From Endobugula sp047636495 (GTDB taxonomy: Bacteria; Pseudomonadota; Gammaproteobacteria; Pseudomonadales; Cellvibrionaceae): 64,000 nt of DNA. The number at the start of each line of letters is the position of its first letter. Position 1 is the stretch's first letter. Positions 8,246-15,991 of the stretch are shown piece after piece. Below the pieces are notes generated by a model that was not told where the DNA came from, ran no database searches, and saw only the letters and a program-made list of their open reading frames with translations. The DNA is taken from positions 18,542 to 82,541 of the forward strand of contig JBLILH010000013.1 in assembly GCA_047636495.1 (NCBI GenBank). Reading direction: 5' to 3'. The translations under genes and the position numbers were made by a program.

Positions 8246-9703
8246 TTACACTCGTTGCAAACCATACTTACGCATTTTTTCGACTAATGTTGTGCGACGA
8301 ATCGTTAAACGCTCTGCTGCACGCGCAACCACACCGCCACTATCGTCTAGCGCTTGCTGAATTAAGTCTTGTTCTAAGCTAGTAAGGTACTCTTTTAAAT
8401 CAATCCCAGCCTCAGGCAATAATGCAGTGGCGTTCATATTAACCACTGATGGTAAAACTTCCACTTCTACTGCGGGTAAGTCAAAGGTTTCATCCGTTAC
8501 GTCAACGTGCCGATATTTTGCAGGCAAGTCATTCACACCAATCACACCGTAGGGATGCATAATTGCCATGCGCTCAACTAAATTAGCAAGCTCTCTAACA
8601 TTGCCTGCCCAAGGGTGCTGGCACAGTGACATAATAGCATTTGAATTAAACCTAACTGAACCGCGCTTTTCATTTTCTAAGCGGGCGACAATCTCGTTTA
8701 ATAAAACAGGAATGTCTTCGCGGCGTTGATTCAGCGATGGCATCTCGATAGGAAATACATTTAAACGATAATAAAGATCTTCCCTGAATGTACCCACCTC
8801 TATCATGTCTTCTAAGTGTCGATGGGTTGCGGCAACAATACGGACATTCGTATTAATAGATTTATTACCACCGACTCGCTCAAAACACTTTTCTTGTAAC
8901 ACGCGCAAAATTTTAACTTGCATGCTTAAAGGCATATCGCCTATTTCATCGAGAAATAATGTACCCCCTTCCGCCATTTCAAAACGCCCGGCTCTAGAAC
9001 TAATAGCACCCGTAAACGCACCTTTTTCATGACCGAACAGTTCACTTTCTAATAGCTCAGAAGGAATAGCACCACAGTTAACTGGCACAAAGGGTTTATC
9101 TTTTCGGCTTGAATGGTAATGCAGGTTACGTGCGACAACTTCCTTACCTGTTCCAGATTCACCTGTCACGAGTACAGTGACATCTTTATCGGCGACCTGT
9201 CCCATCATTTCTCTAACCGATTTAATACCACGGCTATTCCCTACCAGACTTCTAAACAGATGAGGAGGACGGCGTAGCGGTTGCTTTTGTGAAGCTAATG
9301 CGGCTTCGTGGAAGCATTGCGCGCGATATAGTGTGTCTATTAGCTTGCTGTATGTAGGCGGGCTCGCCAACGTAGCAATTACTTGTTGACGGACGCTACT
9401 GTTAAGACTTTTTACGTCCAACGTGTGTTCATTTTCATCGCCCATAATGATAATGGCAACGGATGAACTCCATTTAGCGATAGACTGTATGCGTGCTTCA
9501 ATAGATTGTTGTATCGGGCAAGAGCCAATAATAACGGCAACATATTCACCTTCTTCTTCAGATTCAGAAGCGGATGCTTGCTGCTGCCAATCGACCTCAC
9601 TGTCAGTAACGACAGATTCTCCGAGAAATTCTAAAATAACCTGTAAATTCTGACGACGCTTTTCATTGTCATCGACAACTACGACTTTACTGTTTTTTAA
9701 CAT
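8246..9703 (-). CDS. fleQ: sigma-54-dependent activator, FleQ/FlrA type
   Basis: An enhancer-binding protein of 485 aa. The N-terminal FleQ domain (about 1-125) resembles a degenerate receiver. The AAA+ domain (about 150-385) has Walker A GESGTGKE at 181-188, the sigma-54 contact loop GAFTGA at 228-233 and Walker B LDEIG at 251-255. A Fis-type helix-turn-helix (about 445-485, ERLTIRRTTLVEKMRKYGL) ends the protein. In Pseudomonas and Vibrio, FleQ/FlrA is the flagellar master regulator and can respond to c-di-GMP. No flagellar gene lies in this window, so whether it still runs a flagellar programme is open. It is convergent with tusE. Confidence 0.85.
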   Translation of the reverse strand: MLKNSKVVVVDDNEKRRQNLQVILEFLGESVVTDSEVDWQQQASASESEEEGEYVAVIIGSCPIQQSIEARIQSIAKWSSSVAIIIMGDENEHTLDVKSLNSSVRQQVIATLASPPTYSKLIDTLYRAQCFHEAALASQKQPLRRPPHLFRSLVGNSRGIKSVREMMGQVADKDVTVLVTGESGTGKEVVARNLHYHSSRKDKPFVPVNCGAIPSELLESELFGHEKGAFTGAISSRAGRFEMAEGGTLFLDEIGDMPLSMQVKILRVLQEKCFERVGGNKSINTNVRIVAATHRHLEDMIEVGTFREDLYYRLNVFPIEMPSLNQRREDIPVLLNEIVARLENEKRGSVRFNSNAIMSLCQHPWAGNVRELANLVERMAIMHPYGVIGVNDLPAKYRHVDVTDETFDLPAVEVEVLPSVVNMNATALLPEAGIDLKEYLTSLEQDLIQQALDDSGGVVARAAERLTIRRTTLVEKMRKYGLQRV

Positions 9704-9865
9704 CCGGGCTTTTCTCGTGGTAGCTTATACGGCATACCGTCTTGCACATAAGCGACAGCAAGACGACAAAGTATTATAAGTAATAGTCAAAAAAATAGAT
9801 AAGTCAAATAAGTGACGGACTATTTTACAAAAAACAAAAAAATTATTCTCCTGCCATTCTTATTA

Positions 9866-10516
9866 TTACAATCCCTCCATGTCTGGTAAGCACACGCCTA
9901 GCCCGCCTAAACCACAGTAACCATTAGGGTTTGTCGCAAGGTATTGTTGATGATAGGCCTCAGCAAAATAAAAAGTCGATACAGGACAAATTTCGGTGGT
10001 AATACAGATCTCACGATCCATTTTTTCAGTTAACGTTATTTGATACTGCGACTTCGTACTTTCGGCTAGCGCCTGCTGCCCCTCATTAAAATAGTAAATA
10101 CCTGAACGATATTGTGTACCGCTATCATTACCTTGCTGCATACCTTGTGTAGGATTGTGAGACTCCCAAAAAGTACGAAGTAGTGTCGTTGCCGATATCA
10201 CTTCTGGTCGATAAACAATCAGCACCACCTCATTGTGACCCGTTCTACCACTACACACTTCCTCATAGGTAGCATTAGGGGTAAAACCTGCACTATATCC
10301 AACGGCAGTGGTGACGACACCTTTTAAGCCCCAAAAGCATTTCTCTGCGCCCCAAAAACACCCTAATCCCAACACTAATTGCTCAGTGCCTTCAGGATAC
10401 GGAGGCATTACCGATGTATTGAGTACCGCGTGTGTTTGGCTAATAGTAATAGGCGTGTCTCGCCCAGGTAAAGCAGATTCTGCCGTTGGCATTTGACCTT
10501 TAGTGAAAGAAAACAT
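9866..10516 (-). CDS. msrA: peptide methionine-S-sulfoxide reductase MsrA
   Basis: Reduces the S epimer of methionine sulfoxide in proteins and free methionine, repairing oxidative damage in the cytoplasm. The catalytic GCFWGAEKCFW motif is at residues 52-62 with nucleophile Cys53. The family blocks GYSAGFTPNATYEEVCSGRT and FWESHNPTQGMQQGNDSGTQY follow in order. The C-terminal GYCGLGGLGVCLP holds recycling cysteines. The 216-residue length and N-terminal extension match the long E. coli-type MsrA. No msrB is next to it. Confidence 0.95.
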   Translation of the reverse strand: MFSFTKGQMPTAESALPGRDTPITISQTHAVLNTSVMPPYPEGTEQLVLGLGCFWGAEKCFWGLKGVVTTAVGYSAGFTPNATYEEVCSGRTGHNEVVLIVYRPEVISATTLLRTFWESHNPTQGMQQGNDSGTQYRSGIYYFNEGQQALAESTKSQYQITLTEKMDREICITTEICPVSTFYFAEAYHQQYLATNPNGYCGLGGLGVCLPDMEGL

Positions 10517-10580
10517 ATTACCCTCTTTATTGAATGATTACTGAAGTAATCATCTTACAAACCCTCTTTAAAAACCATCA

Positions 10581-11204
10581 TTATATATCAAGTACTAAAC
10601 CCGATATATTGAAAGGATGCGGTACCGACCAGTTTTCATAAATAGCATCATACTTTTCTGCGCAATGCTCAGCCATATCACGAAATGGTTGTCTTCCAGG
10701 GTCCGTCATTACTACACGTTCAACACCTGCTTGGTAGCACCGAGCTATTAAATCGGATAGTGGCTGAGTCATCTCATCCCAAAAACAAATATCCGACGCG
10801 ATGACCATATCAAACTCTCCCAGCATGTCTTTGGTAATGTCTTCATAACGCGACTTAAGAGTGCTAATGCCAACATCATTCAGCTCCGCATGATATTGAA
10901 GATAGGGAAAAACCGAATCATCAGCATCTGAAGATGTGACTATAGAATGATGATATTTAGCTAAATAAATCCCGCCAATGCCCCACCCACAACCAATTTC
11001 TAGTATGCGTTTATCTTTAGACGGTGGCGAAGTTTGTAAGTAATCAATTAACAAGCGGGTAGACGTCCAAAATTTATTGCCGTGGATAGAGGCAATACCG
11101 GCGTTATTTTTTAATCGACGGATATCTTTATGACTATTTTTACGTACCACGGTGCCAAATACATCTCGGCTGTGTGTATCTCGGTTATTGATATCAACCA
11201 TCAA
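10581..11204 (-). CDS. class I SAM-dependent methyltransferase (METTL/lysine methyltransferase-like)
   Basis: A 207-residue Rossmann methyltransferase. The SAM-binding motif I is ILEIGCGWGIGG at about residues 85-96. An acidic residue after strand 2 (TSSDADDSV) and an IASDICFWDE post-motif follow. The overall pattern, with an aromatic and acidic patch after strand 4 and a short C-terminal half, resembles the methyltransferase-16 group that includes protein lysine methyltransferases. The substrate cannot be read from the sequence. It is a single gene with msrA downstream on the same strand. Confidence 0.75.
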   Translation of the reverse strand: MMVDINNRDTHSRDVFGTVVRKNSHKDIRRLKNNAGIASIHGNKFWTSTRLLIDYLQTSPPSKDKRILEIGCGWGIGGIYLAKYHHSIVTSSDADDSVFPYLQYHAELNDVGISTLKSRYEDITKDMLGEFDMVIASDICFWDEMTQPLSDLIARCYQAGVERVVMTDPGRQPFRDMAEHCAEKYDAIYENWSVPHPFNISGLVLDI

Positions 11205-11372
11205 GAATTATTACCTTTATATGGGTCTGTGTTTAATTTACATACACTCCACACTACAATAAGACTTTATTAATAACCCTCAAATGATGCGGTAGAACAA
11301 TATAACAAGTGACTGTGGTTCCAAGTCAAGTATTTACCATTTATTTTTATTGTTTTATACCATAGATTCATC

Positions 11373-12042
11373 CTAATGAGTGCCATTCTTAATCATCGCA
11401 ATGAGTATGGTTAAACTTTTCCTCATACATGCTACCAGCGCCACTTTTTTTGGTTTTCCTGCAACGACTAATCGTTTATACATGGGCTTTATTGTAGGAT
11501 GGCATTGTATCGTCGGCATCATGGCAACAAACAATACTGTACGTACTTTGCTTCTCCCTCCTTTGATATATCTCTTACCATGATAGCTACCACTATCTTT
11601 ATTCATCGGGGCTATACCCACCAGAGAGGCAATTTCTTTTCGATTGAGCCAGCCTAACTCGGGTAGTTCACTTAAAAGTGTGTAAGTTACTACTTTGCCA
11701 ACGCCTCACCAAAATGAACAATGTCTTGTGCATCCAATGTATCTGTTTTAGCGACTCGACCGGCGGCCTTAGCAAAGTTTCTGGTTTGTGCCGGATTCGC
11801 TGCCACGACGGGTGAACCTGCGGCGCATGCATCACAAACAATAGCATTTCTAGTCGTTCAGTGGCTTCGATAATAACTCGTGTTGGCGGATACGCTTGAA
11901 GTTTTTTGATGGCCTCTTTAACCCCTTCATCATCATTAGATACGGTAAGATAAATATCTAAGGGACGAATATAAATATCGAGTCGTGATTGGCTGCTATC
12001 AATACCGACGTTAATTTCTTGTTCTATCGTTGTTTTTATCAT
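11373..12042 (-). pseudogene. IS110 family transposase, frameshifted and internally deleted
   Basis: The N-terminal RuvC-like DEDD part begins at 12042 with VGIDSSQSRLDIYI and continues to the second acidic position (VIIEAT). After a frameshift comes VVAANPAQTRNFAKAAGR then KTDTLDAQ, holding the later catalytic aspartates. This is followed almost at once by the C-terminal transposase-20 domain (LGWLNRKEIASLVGIAPMNKDSG, then GKRYIKGGR). An intact IS110 recombinase is about 310-340 aa; over 100 residues between the two domains are missing, so it is dead. Confidence 0.9.
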
Positions 12043-12330
12043 AAGCTATTATATATTGCGTGATACGGGCTCGAGGCCTTCATGAATGTTCGAGTTATGA
12101 CGTAAGCGTTATCCCACGATCTTACTTGTCATCGGTCTCTGCTATGCAGAAGCCACCACATCATGGAACTACGGCATAAGCCTTCAATGGCAGTTGAAGG
12201 TGGGCCTCACTTTACCCGTTAGGTACAAGGTTAATCAGTGACGAAAAGAACTATACACGCTAATCATAGCGACGCTATGTTCACCTCAACATTATTCTAA
12301 TAACTCCCCCTCCGCATATCCGGCAGAAGC
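11373..12330 (-). mobile_element. IS110 family remnant with its upstream noncoding end
   Basis: The element consists of the broken transposase and roughly 290 bases upstream of its start codon (12043-12330). In IS110 elements this noncoding end encodes the bridge/seeker RNA that guides target choice. Here it contains short hairpins, a perfect 7-bp stem CCTTCAA/TTGAAGG at 12181-12200 and TCTGC/GCAGA at 12138-12150. The outer ends are not defined, since IS110 elements lack classic inverted repeats; 12330 is an estimate just before the ppx leader. Confidence 0.6.
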
Positions 12331-12397
12331 AGAAATTATCGGTGTATAATACATTTGGCCTTACTCGCTTATTTGCCGCTAATGATGATACCTATTA

Positions 12398-14011
12398 ATG
12401 AATACTACTGATGTCAACAATGCCGATACAGGCAACCCATATTTTGCGGCTATTGATTTAGGCTCCAACAGCTTTCACCTATTGGTTGTCAAGATCAACG
12501 ACGGCGTTATTGAGAAAATAGACCGCGTAAAAGAAATGGTGCAGATTGCTAAAGGGTTAACCTCTAGCAACCAACTGTCGCCTGAAGCTCAGAGTCGAGC
12601 ATTGCATTGCCTACGCTGTTTTCAGGAACGTATCTGTGATATTCCCTCGGCACAAGTTCGTGTGGTAGGCACAAAGGCCCTGCGTAGTGCCCGCAATGCC
12701 AGTAGTTTTCTCAAACGAGCAGAGGAAGCCCTCGGTCACAGTATTGATCTCGTATCGGGATATGAAGAGGCACGATTAGTCTATCTTGGCGTGTGTCATG
12801 ATATTAGTGCTGACAAAGGTCGCAGCCTAGTGATTGATATAGGGGGTGGCAGTACTGAATTTGTTATTGGTGAACAGCAACAGCCCCGCTTACTCGAAAG
12901 CCTATCCGTGGGTTGCGTGACCTATAGCGACGAATTTTTTAACGATGAAAACAGCGCCCCGCCTAGTACTATTTCATCTGAAATGATCTGGAAAACTTAC
13001 TATGCAACCAGTATAGAGTTAGAAGCGATATGTAAAAAATACCAGCACTTTGGCTGGGATATTGCCGTCGGTAGCTCGGGTACCATGCGCGCTATTGCAC
13101 AACTCATGCAAGGTGACGTGGTTAACGGCGTAATTACTAAAGAGGGCCTAAGTCTGCTGCTTAATCAGTTACATACCCAAGGCAAAATAGAAAACATTGA
13201 TGGCTTGTCAAAGGAGCGCGGTCACACATTACCTGCTGGAATTGTTATTCTTTCGGCTATTTTTGATCAACTAGGCTTAGATGAAATTCACGTTGTCGAC
13301 TCTGCATTAAAAGAAGGGTTAATTTTGGATACGCTAGAACGCTTATCTAGCGACAACAATCATTCTAGCGATGCTGATATACGCGACCGCACTGTAAGTA
13401 AAATGATGGATCAATATCAGGTGGATATAGACCAAGCTGAACGGGCTAACTTGGCTCTGTCGCATTTTGTAGAACAATTACCTGAGCCCGTCGTTAATGG
13501 GGTAAATGTGAAAGATATTTTGCATTGGGCCGCACAGTTACACGAAATTGGCTTAACTATTTCTCATTCAGGATACCATCGTCACAGCTATTATCTGTTG
13601 AAAGAAAGTGATATGGCAGGTTTTAGCCGCTTCGAGCAAGAATTATTAGCCTTACTGGTGGGCGCACATCGGCGTAAAATAAAGGCAGATAATGTGGCGT
13701 TATTAACGGGCAACAACCAGCAGGCGTTACACCCATCGTTAGTCTGTTTGAGGCTCGCAGTATTACTTAATCAACGCCGCGAAAATGATATCGAACTACC
13801 TAATATTGCCTTTACGTTTGTAAAGCAATTTAATGATAATATTGACGGCAATAACAGTGCAAAAATCGGTCAGGGATCAACCATTAATGAGCTCCATATT
13901 CATTTACACTTCCCTAGTGGTTGGCTAGAGGCTCATCCATTAACTTATCATAACTTATCACGAGAAAAAAACTATCTATCATCACTGAATGTGATACTTA
14001 AATTTACTTAA
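12398..14011 (+). CDS. ppx: exopolyphosphatase (Ppx/GppA family)
   Basis: Hydrolyses terminal phosphates of polyphosphate, or pppGpp in the GppA sense. The actin-like ATPase fold begins with AAIDLGSNSFHLLV and the second phosphate loop is SLVIDIGGGSTEFVIG at about residues 144-159. A third block GSSGTMRAI follows. The C-terminal third (from about 325) is the HD-like helical domain with LHWAAQLHEIGLTISHSGYHRHS. The 537 aa length suits Ppx rather than the short two-domain form. No ppk is adjacent. The start at 12398 lies 20 bases from a TATAAT-like leader of the IS110 end. Confidence 0.93.
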   Translation: MNTTDVNNADTGNPYFAAIDLGSNSFHLLVVKINDGVIEKIDRVKEMVQIAKGLTSSNQLSPEAQSRALHCLRCFQERICDIPSAQVRVVGTKALRSARNASSFLKRAEEALGHSIDLVSGYEEARLVYLGVCHDISADKGRSLVIDIGGGSTEFVIGEQQQPRLLESLSVGCVTYSDEFFNDENSAPPSTISSEMIWKTYYATSIELEAICKKYQHFGWDIAVGSSGTMRAIAQLMQGDVVNGVITKEGLSLLLNQLHTQGKIENIDGLSKERGHTLPAGIVILSAIFDQLGLDEIHVVDSALKEGLILDTLERLSSDNNHSSDADIRDRTVSKMMDQYQVDIDQAERANLALSHFVEQLPEPVVNGVNVKDILHWAAQLHEIGLTISHSGYHRHSYYLLKESDMAGFSRFEQELLALLVGAHRRKIKADNVALLTGNNQQALHPSLVCLRLAVLLNQRRENDIELPNIAFTFVKQFNDNIDGNNSAKIGQGSTINELHIHLHFPSGWLEAHPLTYHNLSREKNYLSSLNVILKFT

Positions 14012-14053
14012 CTCACGTATAAACAAATACATTAACTAATATAGATTTTTATT

Positions 14054-14533
14054 ATGTACCAACTACTGATTATTGTTTTTATTACTTTGGTTTTTTTAGC
14101 CATCCGATATATCCGCCAGCAACCCGCTGCAATACAGTCTGGGCTGCGCTGGCGTTTTGGTTTATATGCCTTGTTAGGCCTAGCGGTATTACTTGTTATG
14201 AGTGGGAGGCTACACTGGGTTGCGGGAGCTATTGCCGCTGTATTCCCTTTAATACTCCGCTTTTCCCCATTATTTATGCGGGGGGTCCCTTTCTTAAAAC
14301 GTCAGTATGATAAAAGGCAAGCAACAGCACCCGATGTATCTTCACCATTTATGGATAGCAAAAAAGCCCTTCAAGTGTTTGGTTTTAAAACACTCCCCGA
14401 AGAAGAAAAAATTGTCCAGCGCCATCGTGAATTGATGCAAAAAAACCATCCTGACCGTGGCGGTAGTGACTTTATAGCGGCACAAATCAACCAAGCAAAG
14501 GATGTATTACTTGCTGAAAGTAAAATAAGCTGA
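14054..14533 (+). CDS. membrane-anchored J-domain protein
   Basis: A 159-residue protein with two N-terminal membrane segments (residues 2-16 and about 34-67) and a C-terminal J-domain (about 105-159). The invariant HPD motif occurs in MQKNHPDRGGSDFIAA, so it can stimulate a DnaK ATPase at the membrane. The topology, membrane anchor first and J-domain last, resembles the Tim14-like DnaJ group. It follows ppx by 43 bases on the same strand and may be cotranscribed. Partner and client are unknown. Confidence 0.88.
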   Translation: MYQLLIIVFITLVFLAIRYIRQQPAAIQSGLRWRFGLYALLGLAVLLVMSGRLHWVAGAIAAVFPLILRFSPLFMRGVPFLKRQYDKRQATAPDVSSPFMDSKKALQVFGFKTLPEEEKIVQRHRELMQKNHPDRGGSDFIAAQINQAKDVLLAESKIS

Positions 14534-14571
14534 TGTTATGAGTTACAAAGTGACTTAAGAAAAATGAAAAT

Positions 14572-14955
14572 ATGAAAAGCGAGAAGAGTGAGAAGAGTGA
14601 GAAGAGTGAGAACGACAACGTAAAAGCATCAAAGGAAAATATCATCGCCAACACTAATAGCACATGGAGCGTATACATATTGATGCGTGATGATCATAAG
14701 CTATATACGGGGATTACTAACAACATGCCTGCACGCTGGAACAAGCATAGTGGCAATCAAGGAGCAAAATTCTTTCGTGGCCGACACCCTATTGCTTTAT
14801 GTTACCAAGAGCCAGACCATTCACGCAGTAGTGCAAGCCAACGTGAATACCAAATAAAACAATTATCTCGCCAGAAAAAACGGCAGCTTATTATTGAAAC
14901 TTATGGGCCGTTTCTGTCGACGCGCTCGACACCCAATTTACTCCATCATGATTGA
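14572..14955 (+). CDS. GIY-YIG domain protein (YhbQ/UPF0213-like)
   Basis: A small single-domain GIY-YIG nuclease-fold protein. The two signature strands appear as WSVYILM and KLYTGITNN, followed by the family helix NNMPARWNKH and an ASQREYQIKQLSRQKK block with the conserved Glu. The family is about 80-100 aa; this protein is 127 aa. The first 14 residues come from a 9-bp tandem repeat (Ser-Glu-Lys units) and look appended. An internal start nearer the domain is possible, but only the ATG at 14572 is obvious. It lies 38 bases downstream of the J-domain gene. Confidence 0.85.
   Translation: MKSEKSEKSEKSENDNVKASKENIIANTNSTWSVYILMRDDHKLYTGITNNMPARWNKHSGNQGAKFFRGRHPIALCYQEPDHSRSSASQREYQIKQLSRQKKRQLIIETYGPFLSTRSTPNLLHHD
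14581..14607 (+). repeat. 9-bp tandem repeat, three perfect units
   Basis: Three perfect copies of GAGAAGAGT lie in frame inside the 5' end of the GIY-YIG gene and encode a charged Glu-Lys-Ser run. Copy number changes would lengthen or shorten the protein without a frameshift. Confidence 0.9.
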
Positions 14956-15043
14956 TTTGCGGAGGTAAAACTCACCACCATCAAAAAAACTAGTTAACGT
15001 TTTATAATTTGTGTACATTTTACTGTCATCCTTCACCCATTTT

Positions 15044-15808
15044 TTATAGCGTCTTTTCATCATCTTCGCTGCCGTTAATGTTGGCTAGTTTTTTTTCATC
15101 ATCATAAAAATCGACATATTCACGAATAACATGGTACGGACGTGAATGAAATTCACGAACATACAAAATTATCACCACTAAGCTACTAGAGGCTACCAGA
15201 AACCACGGCGACACAAACCACGGCAAAATAGCTAACGAAAAATAGTACGCGCGCAACCCACGGTTATATGAGTGCCCTGCCATGTCGATGACTTTTGCAC
15301 TAGCGTATATGTACTTGTTTTTCAATGTTCGACTATTTCTTGCTTCTTCCGGACTCGGTGCTGAGCCAATCATCACCGAAGCAAAGCCATATAAGCGCAT
15401 AGACCATGTGAGAGCAAAAAAAGAATACACGTAGATAGTCACCAACGTGAGTATTTTTATCTGCACCCAAAAACTCGAATTTTGTTTTATCTCGTAAAAA
15501 GGGAATGATTGCAACACATCGTCTATATTGTCCACAGTACCCAATGCCGTAAGTAGACCTGCTAACACAAGAATGCTGGTTGAGGCTAAAAAAGACGTAT
15601 TGCGCTCCAAGTTAGCAATTAACGCGGCGTCCATGATACGGTGGTCTCGAGTGGTGACTTGTTCCATCCAATTTAAGCGCTGACGATTTAGCACTGCTGA
15701 AAGGTTAACACCTTGACGTGCCTTATGCTTCGCAAAATAGGTGTAACCCGCCCAAGCCACACAAAACCATATAAACGCAACCATATTAACGAGAGAATAT
15801 TCAAACAT
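15044..15808 (-). CDS. DUF599 family membrane protein
   Basis: A 254-residue protein with about four membrane helices, belonging to DUF599. Family traits visible are the N-terminal helix ending in WAGYTYFAKHKAR, the MDAALIANLERNTSFLASTSILVLAGLLTAL block and the AGHSYNRGLRAYYFSLAILPWF block. No biochemical role is established for the family. It is divergent from the M16C protease gene and has no operon partner in the window. Confidence 0.85.
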   Translation of the reverse strand: MFEYSLVNMVAFIWFCVAWAGYTYFAKHKARQGVNLSAVLNRQRLNWMEQVTTRDHRIMDAALIANLERNTSFLASTSILVLAGLLTALGTVDNIDDVLQSFPFYEIKQNSSFWVQIKILTLVTIYVYSFFALTWSMRLYGFASVMIGSAPSPEEARNSRTLKNKYIYASAKVIDMAGHSYNRGLRAYYFSLAILPWFVSPWFLVASSSLVVIILYVREFHSRPYHVIREYVDFYDDEKKLANINGSEDDEKTL

Positions 15809-15991
15809 AACTGAACCTTAATAACTTTTATGACGGTTGTTTCTACCTTATTGTAACGATAACCAAGCCTGGACCCATCGGCCACTCATCGTTTAATTAT
15901 CCACGATTATAGACTGAAAAAAGGCGTAATAAACGCTACAATATCATTATTTGAACGATTACTGCATTGCCTAATAATACGAGACCTTCAA

